43,125 bases of DNA from an uncultured Phycisphaerales bacterium. Lineage in GTDB: Bacteria > Planctomycetota > Phycisphaerae > UBA1845 > Fen-1342. Shown piece after piece: positions 30,419 through 38,642 of this stretch (positions within the stretch are counted from its first letter, which is position 1; every line of letters begins with the position of its first letter). The position numbers were made by a program, and so were the translations under genes. Under the pieces are notes generated by a model, which was not told the origin of the DNA, made no database searches, and saw only the letters and a list, made by a program, of their open reading frames with translations. The DNA lies in contig CAIWOY010000252.1 in the NCBI GenBank assembly GCA_903914415.1, positions 1 through 43,125 on the forward strand, written 5' to 3'.

Positions 30419-31891
30419 ATGAGCGCGAACGTGAAGGTTAGCAAGTCAGCGGGTTTGTTGGCGGCCGTGGGGTGTGCGGTCGCGGTGATCATGCTGCTGG
30501 CGGGTTGCGAGACGGCACCGAAGTCGAGCAAAACGATGGCGGTGAAGCCGGCGCCGAAGGCCGAAACAGGGCAGCCGAAAGCGCCGGCGCGTTCCGGGGC
30601 AGAGAAGCCGGCGGCGCAGAAGCCGGCGACCGGCGAGGGTTCCGCGAAGGCAGGTGCGAAGGCGCCGGCCGAGCCGCCACCACCGCCGCCTCCTCCGCCA
30701 CCGCCGCCACCGCCCACTCCGGCCGCCAAGCCGCAGACGCCACCGCCACCACCACCTCCTCCGCCACCGCCGAGCGTCAAGCCCGAGGCGCCCGCGGCCG
30801 CACCGCCGAAGCCCGAGGCCCCCGCGGCGCCCGCGCCCCCGGCGCAACCGCCGGCTCCGCCTCCGGCGACGTCACCGGCACCCGGCGCACCGGCGCCGAC
30901 GGAGCCGCCCGCGGGCGGCGTCGCGCAGATGCAGTTGAATCCGAAGGACTTCATCTTCGGCGAGATCTGGCAGGGCACGCCGGCGAAGCGCGAGTTTACG
31001 GTCAAGAACGTGGGGACCGCGCCGCTGACGCTCAACGCGACAACCTCGTGCGGGTGCACGGTGGCGAGCAAGCCCACGAGCCCGCTGCCGCCCGGCGAGA
31101 CGACGACGTTTTCGATCACGTACAACACGGGGCAGCCCGGCCACGCCGCCAGGGTGGCGACGCTGACCACCAACGACCCGAACCAATCGACGGTAACGAT
31201 CAAGGTGGAGGGGGACGTGAAGCCCCTGTTCGCCGCCACGCCGGCGGACCGGATCACATTCCAGGCCATGGAGCCGGAGTCACACGAGAGCCAGACGATC
31301 AAGCTGGAAAGCAAGTACACCGGTCCGCTCCATCTGAAGCTGAAGGCGGACCAGGATCTGGGCCGGTTTGAAGCTGCGCTGAAGGAGGTTCGGGAAGGCC
31401 AGGAATACGAGTTGACGGTGACCACCAAGCCGCCGCTGACGACGGGCACGAACGCCGGTGCCGCGATCCTGGAGACCGGTTTGGAGGCGGTGCCGACGGT
31501 CACCATACAGTTACTGGCGCTGGTGCAGCCGCGGGTATCGGTGATCCCGGCGCAGCTCTTCGTCACGCCGGCGACGACGCAACCGCTGGAGCAAATGGTG
31601 CGCGTGCAATACCGCGCCGACAAGCCGGTCAAGATCGTGGCCGTCAACCCGAGCCTGGACACGATTCAGTGCGAGGTGAAGGCAGACGCGCCCAGCGCGC
31701 CCGATGCGAAGACGGTGTTTCATCAGATCCGGGTCACGCTGCCGCCGTATGACCAGTTGCCCGCCGAGGGAGCCAAGATCGAGATTGTGACCGACGACCC
31801 CGCGCCGGAGTTTCAGAAGTTGACGTTGCAGGTGGTCAAGCGTATGCCGCCGCAGCCGCAACCACCGGCGGGCCGGCCAGGTCCGCGATAA
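30419..31891 (+). CDS. Proline-rich DUF1573 lipoprotein
   Basis: A 490-residue lipoprotein. The signal peptide ends in LLAGC (lipidation Cys near residue 30). A long Pro/Ala/Lys-rich region (about 40-165) includes two runs of 11-14 consecutive prolines, probably a wall-spanning extended linker. The next segment is a DUF1573 domain: FGEIWQGTPAKREFTVKN-type strand, SCGCTV, PPGETTTFSITYNT and TNDPNQ. DUF1573 is an Ig-like (ASH/PapD-like) fold. The C-terminal 200 residues may hold two more Ig-like domains. ATG 30419 has GAGGAA upstream. It sits inside the selenium operon between DUF3343 and selD, twelve bases from selD, although DUF1573 proteins are not known from selenium metabolism. Confidence 0.85.
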   Translation: MSANVKVSKSAGLLAAVGCAVAVIMLLAGCETAPKSSKTMAVKPAPKAETGQPKAPARSGAEKPAAQKPATGEGSAKAGAKAPAEPPPPPPPPPPPPPPTPAAKPQTPPPPPPPPPPPSVKPEAPAAAPPKPEAPAAPAPPAQPPAPPPATSPAPGAPAPTEPPAGGVAQMQLNPKDFIFGEIWQGTPAKREFTVKNVGTAPLTLNATTSCGCTVASKPTSPLPPGETTTFSITYNTGQPGHAARVATLTTNDPNQSTVTIKVEGDVKPLFAATPADRITFQAMEPESHESQTIKLESKYTGPLHLKLKADQDLGRFEAALKEVREGQEYELTVTTKPPLTTGTNAGAAILETGLEAVPTVTIQLLALVQPRVSVIPAQLFVTPATTQPLEQMVRVQYRADKPVKIVAVNPSLDTIQCEVKADAPSAPDAKTVFHQIRVTLPPYDQLPAEGAKIEIVTDDPAPEFQKLTLQVVKRMPPQPQPPAGRPGPR

Positions 31892-31903
31892 CAAGGAGTG
31901 CCG

Positions 31904-32965
31904 ATGGCATCGCCCCCGGCGAAGCGCCTGACGCAGATGACCAAAGCCGCCGGCTGAGCGTCGAAGATGGCGCCCGACGCACTGGCGCAGGTCCTGCGCC
32001 CGCTAGCCGAGATGTTCCCGGCGGAGAGGTACGCCGACCTGCTCGTGGGCCTGCGGCCGAGCGATGATGCGGCCGTATACCGACTGGGCGAGGACCGCGC
32101 GCTGGTCGCGACGGTGGATTTCATCACGCCGGTGGTCGACGACCCGTATCAGTTCGGGGCGGTCGCGGCGGCGAATTCGCTGAGCGACGTGTATGCGATG
32201 GGCGGGCAGGTTGTGCTGGCCCTGAACGTCTGCTGCTTTCCGGAGTGCCTGGGCGCCGAGACCATCGGCGAGATCCTCCGCGGCGGCGCCGAGAAGGTGG
32301 CGGAGGCCGGGGGCGTACTGGTCGGAGGGCACACGGTCGAGGATCAGGAGCCCAAGTACGGCCTGGTGGCGCTGGGCTTCGTGCATCCCGCGCGCGTACT
32401 CACCAAGGGCGGGGCCAGGCCGGGCGACGTGCTGATCCTGACCAAGCGGCTCGGCGTGGGGATCATCACGACGGCGTTCAAGGCGGACCAGGCGCGCCCC
32501 GAGCACATCGCGGCCGCCGTCGACTCGATGTGCCGGCTGAACCGCGGCGCGTCCGAGCGGGTGCAGGCGGCCGGTGCGCACGCGTGCACCGACGTGACGG
32601 GATTCGCGCTGCTGGGACATGCGTGCGAGCTCGCGGAGAAGAGCGGCGTGCGGCTGCGTTTCGACGCGCGCCGGATTCCGTGGCTTGCGGGGGCGCAGGA
32701 GTACGCCGAGCAGTGGCTGTTTCCCGCCGGGACGGCGCGCAACCGCTCGGCGTATGCGGGCCAGGTGCGTTTCGCGGCCGGGATTGCGGAGGAGACGCAG
32801 CAACTACTGTTCACGCCGGAGACCTCTGGGGGGCTGATCGCCGCGATTCCGCCGGACCGGGCGGACGGGCTGGTGGCGGCGTTTCGGGCGGCGGGGGAGG
32901 ATGTGTGGGTGGTCGGGGAAGTGCTGTCTGCGGGGGACCTGCCACGGATCGAAGTAGGACTGTAG
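31904..32965 (+). CDS. selD: Selenide, water dikinase; selenoprotein with Sec18 at an in-frame TGA
   Basis: A 353-residue enzyme that makes selenophosphate from selenide and ATP for selenocysteine and selenouridine synthesis. ATG 31904 follows AAGGAG and opens MASPPAKRLTQMTKAAG, then TGA (31955-31957), then ASKMAPDALAQVL. This matches Sec-type SelD N-termini, in which the residue at the TGA is the catalytic Sec/Cys and the lysine three positions later (Lys21) is essential. The TGA is therefore read as selenocysteine 18. A SECIS-like hairpin lies at 31984-32000. The rest is standard: SDDAAVYRL, VDFITPVVDDPY, AANSLSDVYAMGG, GGHTVED and DVTGFALLGHA. A call starting at 31967 would lack the active site. 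Last gene of the operon; a small hairpin overlaps its stop. Confidence 0.95.
31984..32000 (+). promoter_or_regulatory. bSECIS-like hairpin of selD
   Basis: GGCGCAG and CTGCGCC form a perfect 7-bp stem with a GTC loop, beginning 26 bases after the TGA codon. The apical GCAGGUC...UGC closely resembles the SECIS of E. coli fdhF (GCAGGUCUGC), and the 33-base distance from TGA to loop is in the usual bacterial range. A second hairpin right after the TGA (GCGTCG 31958-31963, CGACGC 31975-31980) is an alternative. Confidence 0.7.
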
Positions 32966-32976
32966 GGTTTTCCCTA
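32963..32976 (+). terminator. Small hairpin at the selD stop
   Basis: TAGGG and CCCTA around a TTTT loop; the left arm includes the selD stop codon. The stem is short, so this is at best a weak terminator. Confidence 0.35.
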
Positions 32977-33029
32977 ACAGTGTAGGTCGCAGCGGGGGTC
33001 ACAGATTGTGCTGTGGACTCGTTTGTGGA

Positions 33030-33058
33030 TTGCGGGCGCGCATGGGGAGTCGTACAAT
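33030..33058 (+). promoter_or_regulatory. Promoter of the ECF sigma gene
   Basis: TTGCGG (33030-33035) and TACAAT (33053-33058) are separated by exactly 17 bases, in a GC-rich background. The start site should be near 33065, about 35 bases before ATG 33100. Confidence 0.65.
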
Positions 33059-33099
33059 AACCGGCCAGTTGGGTGTTTGCGTCCGTGGATGGGTGAGCC

Positions 33100-33732
33100 A
33101 TGCCCGAGGCGGGGCAACAAGCAGCGCGTGCGAATCGTCGGGCGCCGGGCAGGCGGCGGTGGGTCGAGTCTGCCGTGGTCCTCGCGGATCTGGACACCCA
33201 ACTCATGCTCCGGGCTCAGGCGGGGAATCGGGAGGCAGCCAACGCGCTGGTTAAGCGGAACTTCACGCGCATCTCCAGGTACATCAGCCACCTGATCGGG
33301 GATCGGCGCCAAGCCGAGGACCTGACGCAGGACGTGTTCATGCGGGCGCTGGGGCGCGGGCAGCCGTACGAGCCGACGGCCAAGGTGACCGTGTGGCTGT
33401 ACCGGATGGCGATGAACGCGGCACTCAACTACGTCAAGAGGCCGGATACGAAGCGGCGCGCGGCGGAGCCGCCGGCGGGGACGTGGGAGCCTGCGGACCA
33501 GCGTGCGTCGGCCCCGGATCAGCTTGTGGATCAGGCCGAGCGCCGGGCGCAGGTGGCGGCGGCGCTGCGGGATTTGCCGCTGAACCAGCGGGTCGCGCTG
33601 ACGCTCTTCCTGCACGGGGGCTGCTCGTACGAGCAGATCGGCAGCGTGCTGGATGTCACGGTAGAGGCCGTGCGCAGCCTGTTGCGGCGGGCGCGGGCCG
33701 AGCTCCGCGCCCGGCTGAACGGGCTGCTGTAG
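33100..33732 (+). CDS. ECF-type RNA polymerase sigma factor
   Basis: A 210-residue sigma-70-family protein with regions 2 and 4 only. Region 2 includes QAEDLTQDVFMRALGR (about residues 70-85), which binds core polymerase and the -10 element. Region 4 ends in CSYEQIGSVLDVTVEAVRSLLRRAR, the helix-turn-helix for -35 recognition. An Ala/Pro-rich linker separates them. The first 28 or so residues are basic and poorly conserved, so the real start may be a GTG near 33166, just before LADLDTQLMLRAQAG. No anti-sigma gene is adjacent; the neighbour at 33872 is a lipoprotein dehydrogenase. A sigma-70-type promoter precedes it. Confidence 0.9.
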   Translation: MPEAGQQAARANRRAPGRRRWVESAVVLADLDTQLMLRAQAGNREAANALVKRNFTRISRYISHLIGDRRQAEDLTQDVFMRALGRGQPYEPTAKVTVWLYRMAMNAALNYVKRPDTKRRAAEPPAGTWEPADQRASAPDQLVDQAERRAQVAAALRDLPLNQRVALTLFLHGGCSYEQIGSVLDVTVEAVRSLLRRARAELRARLNGLL

Positions 33733-33871
33733 CGCGACAGCGGCCCGGCCGGTGACGCCGCGCTGCGACCGGGCAGCGATTCCGCGACCGGGCGGGCCCC
33801 TTCCCGCATCACCGCCGGACAAGTACGATCTGCGACACGCCGGGAGGTTTGGCGGCGTGAAGGAGTGCGCC

Positions 33872-35038
33872 ATGTATGGAAGCGCGGCGCGTATTGGGTG
33901 TGTCGCCGGGGTCGTCGTGGGTCTCTCGGCGCTGGCGGGCTGCGACCCGCTGATCCAGGAGTTTCGCGATCAGCTCGGGCTGTCGATCAACGTCGCGGCG
34001 GGGTTGCAGGCCGAAACGGTGGTGGCGGAGGCGGCGCACCCGACCGGGTTGGCGTTCGCGCCGGACGGGCGGGTGTTTTACAGCGAGAAGGACACGGGGC
34101 GGATCCGGGTGATGGTCGACGGCAAGCTGCTGGATGCGCCGTTTGCCGAGGTGCCGGTGAACATCGCGGGCGACCGCGGCCTGCTGGGCATCGCGGTGCA
34201 CCCGAGCTTCAACGCGAACAGCCGGATCTACGTGTTTTACACGCGATCGCTCACCGGGCAAGTCACGAGCGATCCGAACGCCGTCGCGGACAATCGCGTC
34301 GTGTACTTTGTGGCGACCGGCGACGTGGCCAGCGAGGGCGAAGTGTTCGTCGCCGCGATTCCGGCGCAGGGTGTCGGGCAGCGGGTCGGGGGGCGGATCG
34401 GGTTTGCATCCGACGGCGCGCTCTTCGTCGCGGTGGGCGATCAAGGCAGCCTCGTGGCTGCACAGAATACGAGCCGGCTGTCCGGCAAGATCTTGCGCTA
34501 CAACGACGACGGCACGATCCCGGCTGGAAACCCGATCGCCAACTCGGCGGTGTACGCGCGCGGCCTGCGCGACCCGCAAGGCCTGACCTTCGACCCCGTC
34601 AGCAAGCTGTGTTTTGTCACCGATCAAAACCTGGTCTCGGACCACGAGATCGACCGCATCGAGGCGGGCAAGGACTATGGCTGGCCCGCGGTCATCGGAG
34701 TCGCGGACACGCCGGATGAACTGGCCTATGCGGCCGCGACGCCGGAGTACGTCGACCCGCTGTTCACGTCGGGGGCGGACTTTTCGCCGCTGGTCGGGGT
34801 GGGCTTCAACCCGAGCACGAAGTACGGGTTGGACAGCGTGCTGAACCTGTTCTACGGCGTTTCGGACACGCAGCACATCAGGCGGCTGGTTCTGGCGGAC
34901 GGGCGCGACGGCGTGGCGGGTGAGCACGGTTTTGCGGTCGGGCTGCCCGCCCTCATCACGGACATGGCGTTCACGTCCGCGGGAACCCTCTACGTCGCGT
35001 GTCAGAACGCAATTCTGCGCGTGGTGACGTTTCCGTAG
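33872..35038 (+). CDS. PQQ-dependent sugar dehydrogenase-like lipoprotein
   Basis: A 388-residue exported lipoprotein. The signal peptide ends with LSALAGC. The mature protein is a beta-propeller of the soluble glucose/sorbosone dehydrogenase type: HPTGLAFAPDGRVFYSEK, GDRGLLGIAVHPSF (with the catalytic His position), VGDQGS, YARGLRDPQGLTFDP and DYGWPAV. These enzymes oxidise aldoses or related sugars with PQQ in the periplasm. The cofactor is assumed; some relatives do not use PQQ. ATG 33872 is chosen for AAGGAG at 33860-33865 and the lipoprotein signal; the frame is open to 33752. It follows the sigma factor by 139 bases on the same strand. Confidence 0.85.
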   Translation: MYGSAARIGCVAGVVVGLSALAGCDPLIQEFRDQLGLSINVAAGLQAETVVAEAAHPTGLAFAPDGRVFYSEKDTGRIRVMVDGKLLDAPFAEVPVNIAGDRGLLGIAVHPSFNANSRIYVFYTRSLTGQVTSDPNAVADNRVVYFVATGDVASEGEVFVAAIPAQGVGQRVGGRIGFASDGALFVAVGDQGSLVAAQNTSRLSGKILRYNDDGTIPAGNPIANSAVYARGLRDPQGLTFDPVSKLCFVTDQNLVSDHEIDRIEAGKDYGWPAVIGVADTPDELAYAAATPEYVDPLFTSGADFSPLVGVGFNPSTKYGLDSVLNLFYGVSDTQHIRRLVLADGRDGVAGEHGFAVGLPALITDMAFTSAGTLYVACQNAILRVVTFP

Positions 35039-35079
35039 CGTGGGTGACGGGGGAGCCGGGCGCCGCGAAAGCCGCCGGG

Positions 35080-35304
35080 CTACTTCGCCAGCTCCTCCAG
35101 CAACTCGCGCTCGGCCTGGGTCCAGTCCGAGAGCTCGTCGCCGGGGGCGCCATTGCGCGCCAGGAAGATCTGATGGGCGCGGAGGCGAATCTGCTCATCC
35201 GTTGGTCGGCGACAGGAAGCCTCTTTGGCGGGCGTTGGTCGGACGATGGTAGGTGGTCTGATGGCAGCCACCTTCTTGGTAGCTCGTTTCGCCTCTTTAG
35301 CCAT
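35080..35304 (-). CDS. DUF2934 protein
   Basis: A 74-residue basic protein. The last 45 residues match DUF2934: PTDEQIRLRAHQIFLARNG and DWTQAERELLEEL. The N-terminal 30 residues are Lys/Ala/Pro-rich. The DUF is widespread in soil bacteria and planctomycetes with unknown function; the basic tail may bind nucleic acid. ATG 35304 follows GGAG by eight bases; a longer frame to 35460 is not protein-like. Confidence 0.82.
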   Translation of the reverse strand: MAKEAKRATKKVAAIRPPTIVRPTPAKEASCRRPTDEQIRLRAHQIFLARNGAPGDELSDWTQAERELLEELAK

Positions 35305-35534
35305 GTGGGTATCTCCAGGCTCGGTTGAGTATTTCGATCTCAGACCCGTCGGGCGTATGCTTGCCGGCGCGGAAGCCGTCGCCGGTGGGTGCCGAACAAC
35401 ACGGACGTATTGTACCCGCGTGGTTTTGAGACGGTAAGGTTCCAGGCGGGAGAGATTCATCGCGCCGAGGGCCGGGAGCGCATCCGTGCGCGCGCCCGAC
35501 CGTGGGTATTGCGGGCGAGTGCGACAACTCGGAT

Positions 35535-36809
35535 CTATTTCAGATGCTCGGGCCGGCGGTACGCGACACGGCCGGCTTTGATGACCGCGCGGACGCGTGG
35601 GCGACCCGGGGTGTAGAACCAGGCGTCCAGTGAGGGGGCGTCCAGCACGACGAGGTCGGCGTCGAACCCGATCTCGATGGCGCCGACGCGCTTATGCACG
35701 TCCAGCGCGGCGGCAGCGTTCGCCGTGCACGCGACGAGCACCTCGGTGGGGAGCAGCCGCAACTGGCAGCAGGCGATGTTCATGATCCAGGGGAGGGACT
35801 CGATCATGCAGGAGCCCGGGTTGTAGTCGGTCGCCAAGGCCACGGGCAGGCCGGCGTCGATCATCCGGCGCGCGTCGCAGTGTGGAACGCCGAGGAAGAA
35901 CGAAGTGCCGGGCAGGAGCACGGCGACGGTGCCGGCGGCCTTCAGGGCGGCGAGGCCGGTGTCGCTGACGTGCTCGAGGTGGTCGGCCGACAGCGCGCAC
36001 AGCTCGCCGGCCAACTCGCTGGCCCCGATCTGCGCCAGCTCGTCGGCGTGCAGCCGGGGGCGCAGGCCGGCGGCGGCGGCGCGTTGCAGGATGCGGCGGG
36101 CCTGCTCCACGTCGAAGGCGCCGCGATCGCAGAACACGTCGCAGAAGCGGGCCAGACCTTGTCGCGCGATGCTCGCGAGCAGGTCTTCGCTGGCAATCAG
36201 GTCGATGAACTCGTCGGGACGGTCCGCGAACTCGACTGGCAGCGCGTGGGCCCCGAGGTAGGTCGCATCGAGGCTGATCGGCTGCTGACGGTCCAGCTCG
36301 CGAATCGCTTCGAGTTGCTTGAGCTCGTGCTCCGGGGTCAGCCCGTAGCCGCTCTTGCACTCGACGCGTGTGACGCCGAGGGCCAACATGCGGTGCAGGC
36401 GCGGCAGATTCTCGGCGACCAGCTCGTCGATGGTGGCGTTGCGGACGGCCCGGCAGGTGGCGTGAATGCCGCCGCCCGCCTGGAGGATTTCCAGGTATGA
36501 CGCGCCGCCGAGGCGCCGGACGAACTCCGCGCAGCGGTCGCCGACGAAGGGGATGTGCGTGTGGCAATCGATGAGGCCGGGGATGACGCAGCCGCCTTCA
36601 GCGGAGAGCGTCGCGACGCCTTCGTCGAGCGGGGCTTCGTGGGCGGGGCCGAACCAGGCGATGCGGCCGTCGCGGATGAGCAGGGCCGCGTCGCGCAGGA
36701 CGTCGAAGTCCCGCTGGCGGCGGCCGGCGAGCGGTCCGGGCGGCACGACGACGAGGGTTCCGATGTTTCGGATCAGGTGTGAAGTAGCTTCGACAGCATC
36801 CTTGACCAT
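35535..36809 (-). CDS. hutI: Imidazolonepropionase
   Basis: A 424-residue amidohydrolase matching HutI, which opens 4-imidazolone-5-propanoate to formiminoglutamate in histidine catabolism. The metal-binding DCHTHIPF motif (after PGLI) and FVGDR, CKSGYGL, HADEL, SADHLEH and ATDYNPGS follow in family order. The length is typical. ATG 36809 is preceded by GGAG; the frame is open to 36878. No hutH, hutU or hutG is in the window, so the pathway genes must be elsewhere or absent. Divergent from the small lipoprotein gene. Confidence 0.92.
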   Translation of the reverse strand: MVKDAVEATSHLIRNIGTLVVVPPGPLAGRRQRDFDVLRDAALLIRDGRIAWFGPAHEAPLDEGVATLSAEGGCVIPGLIDCHTHIPFVGDRCAEFVRRLGGASYLEILQAGGGIHATCRAVRNATIDELVAENLPRLHRMLALGVTRVECKSGYGLTPEHELKQLEAIRELDRQQPISLDATYLGAHALPVEFADRPDEFIDLIASEDLLASIARQGLARFCDVFCDRGAFDVEQARRILQRAAAAGLRPRLHADELAQIGASELAGELCALSADHLEHVSDTGLAALKAAGTVAVLLPGTSFFLGVPHCDARRMIDAGLPVALATDYNPGSCMIESLPWIMNIACCQLRLLPTEVLVACTANAAAALDVHKRVGAIEIGFDADLVVLDAPSLDAWFYTPGRPRVRAVIKAGRVAYRRPEHLK

Positions 36810-36867
36810 CTGGCAGCTCCGCGCGTTTTGCCGGCAAGATCGGGCCACGGGGGCCAAGCGTGGGTGC

Positions 36868-36896
36868 TTGTTGGACACGCCGCGGGTGTGGATAAT
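36868..36896 (+). promoter_or_regulatory. Promoter of the small lipoprotein gene
   Basis: TTGTTG (36868-36873) and GATAAT (36891-36896) with a 17-base spacer, 50 bases before ATG 36946. AT content rises locally. Confidence 0.6.
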
Positions 36897-36945
36897 ACCA
36901 CAAGTTCAATGGGTTCGGCTGGTCCCGTGCGCGAAGGAGAGCGAG

Positions 36946-37443
36946 ATGTGGCTCAAGCGATTCGGGTCGGTGTGCCTGCTCGTTACGTTGATGGGGCTGG
37001 CGACGGGCGGTTGCGTGCTGAGCGTCATCCCGGACAACGGGACGGGGGGCACGACCACGCCGCCGACCACGATCACGATCCAGATCAGGAACCAGACTGG
37101 CCGGACGCTCGATCCACAAGTGTACGTGGGCAAGCCGGGCGAGACGCAGGACACGCTGTTCACGACGGCGGCCAACAAGCAAACCGGTTTCGGGGTCGGC
37201 AAGCTCGGCGTCATGGTGCCGGGCGATGAAGCGGTCCTGACCTTCAAGTGCGATCAGCTCGGTTTCTTTGGCACGGCGGGCGGGATCTTCGGGGACGATT
37301 TGCGGACGCCGCTGGGCACGGGCCAGAAGTACGTTTTCCAGCAGGACCAGAACGTCATCTGCGGTTCGATCATCGTGTTCACGTTCACCACCAACGGGTC
37401 GCAGTTGATCACCAGCTACGGTGTGTCGCCGACGGGCGGCTAA
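36946..37443 (+). CDS. Small lipoprotein of unknown function
   Basis: A 165-residue lipoprotein. The signal peptide (MWLKRFGSVCLLVTLMGLATGGC) gives a lipidated Cys at residue 23. A Thr/Pro/Gly linker leads to one compact beta-rich domain of about 125 residues (TITIQIRNQTGRTLDPQVYVG, VFTFTTNGSQL). The domain contains two further cysteines that could pair. I know no family. ATG 36946 has AAGGAGA at 36935-36940. It is single, 176 bases upstream of pstS, and no link to phosphate is visible. Confidence 0.8.
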   Translation: MWLKRFGSVCLLVTLMGLATGGCVLSVIPDNGTGGTTTPPTTITIQIRNQTGRTLDPQVYVGKPGETQDTLFTTAANKQTGFGVGKLGVMVPGDEAVLTFKCDQLGFFGTAGGIFGDDLRTPLGTGQKYVFQQDQNVICGSIIVFTFTTNGSQLITSYGVSPTGG

Positions 37444-37515
37444 CGGGCGGAGCGGGTCCGTGAGCAGATCGGCGGGCGCGCCGCGTGCGCGACCTGCACG
37501 CGATCCAGACGGGGG

Positions 37516-37533
37516 CTTAACAAGATCTTAACC
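37516..37533 (+). promoter_or_regulatory. Pho-box-like direct repeat before pstS
   Basis: CTTAACA (37516-37522) and CTTAACC (37527-37533) are direct repeats with an 11-base period, as expected for PhoB/PhoP-type sites bound on one face of DNA. TACACA at 37543-37548 could be the -10. The site resembles the TTAACA repeats of Bacillus PhoP rather than the E. coli box. Confidence 0.6.
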
Positions 37534-37619
37534 GGTCCGACGTACACATAGTTGAGAGAGTCCGTCTCGGCCGGCATGGCTGGGCGTCAGGAGTCCGTCT
37601 AAGCACGAGGAGGTGCGTG

Positions 37620-38639
37620 ATGCGCGCACGCGGAATCGGGCCGGTGGCGCTGGGTGTTGGGTTGGGCTGGTTGCTGTGCGGGTCGGCGGCGGCACAGAAG
37701 GCGGAACTGTCCGGCACCGTCAAGGTTGACGGGTCGAGCACCGTGTATCCGATCACGGCGGCCGCGGCCGAGCTGTACCGCAAGGAGCAGCCGCAGGTGC
37801 ACGTGGTCGTAGGGATCTCGGGCACGGGCGGCGGCTTCAAGAAGTTCCTGGAGGACAACCCCAAGCTGCGGACCGACGTCAACGACGGGTCGCGGCCGAT
37901 CCGTGCGACCGAACTGGAGCGGGCCACGAAGCTGGGCGTCGAGTTCGTCGAGCTGCCGATCGGCTACGACGGCATCGCGGTCGTCGTGCACCCGAGCAAC
38001 CAGTTCTGCGATCACCTGACGGTGGCGGAGCTGAAGAGGATCTGGGAGCCCGGCAGCAAGATCAACAATTGGAAGGACGTGCGGGCCGGCTTCCCGGATC
38101 TGCCGCTGAAGCTCTACGGCCCGGGCATGGACAGCGGCACGTTCGATTACTTTACCGAGGTCATCGTCGGCCAGGCGCAGGCCTGCCGCTCCGACTTCAT
38201 GCCCAGCGAGGACGACAACGTTCTGGTCAAGGGTGTCGAAGGCGACGCGGGTTCGCTGGGCTACTTTGGCCTGTCGTACTACAAAGCCAACCAGGCCCGG
38301 CTTAAGCTGCTGGGCATCGACAACGGCGACGGCCAGCCGGTCAAGCCGGACAGCCAGACCGTCCGGACGCTGAAGTACCGGCCGCTGGCGCGTCCGCTTT
38401 TCTTGTACGTGAACAAGGCGGCGCTGGCCCGTCCTGAAGTCAAGGGCTTCCTCGAGTTCTACCTGGGCAACGCCAGGAAGATCGTCGAACACCCGCGGGT
38501 CCGGTACATCGCGCTGAGCGACAGGCTGTACGGGATGGCGCGCGAGCGACTGACCCGCGGCACCACCGGCACCGTTTATGCGACGCCGGATACGCACAAG
38601 AAGAGCTTGTACGAGCTGTATGGCGTAGAGGGCCGGTAG
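37620..38639 (+). CDS. pstS: Phosphate ABC transporter, substrate-binding protein
   Basis: A 339-residue periplasmic protein with a signal peptide (residues 1-22, ending SAAAQ). VDGSSTVYPIT and GISGTGGGFKKFL are the phosphate-binding loops, with the Ser-Ser-Thr and Ser-Gly-Thr-Gly-Gly residues of PstS-like proteins; SRPI, GPGMDSGTFDYF and GSLGYFGLSYY complete the site. It belongs to the shorter PBP_like_2 group. ATG 37620 has AGGAGG six bases upstream; GTG 37617 is too close. First gene of pstSCAB, with a Pho-box-like repeat upstream, so induction by phosphate limitation is expected. Confidence 0.93.
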   Translation: MRARGIGPVALGVGLGWLLCGSAAAQKAELSGTVKVDGSSTVYPITAAAAELYRKEQPQVHVVVGISGTGGGFKKFLEDNPKLRTDVNDGSRPIRATELERATKLGVEFVELPIGYDGIAVVVHPSNQFCDHLTVAELKRIWEPGSKINNWKDVRAGFPDLPLKLYGPGMDSGTFDYFTEVIVGQAQACRSDFMPSEDDNVLVKGVEGDAGSLGYFGLSYYKANQARLKLLGIDNGDGQPVKPDSQTVRTLKYRPLARPLFLYVNKAALARPEVKGFLEFYLGNARKIVEHPRVRYIALSDRLYGMARERLTRGTTGTVYATPDTHKKSLYELYGVEGR

Positions 38640-38642
38640 CCG

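Noticed and set aside
31967-32965. selD starting at ATG 31967, or selD as a pseudogene with a nonsense codon
   Set aside because: The sequence before 31967 is conserved SelD N-terminus in the same frame, with a good ribosome site at 31904, and the TGA is at the catalytic Sec position with a SECIS-like hairpin.
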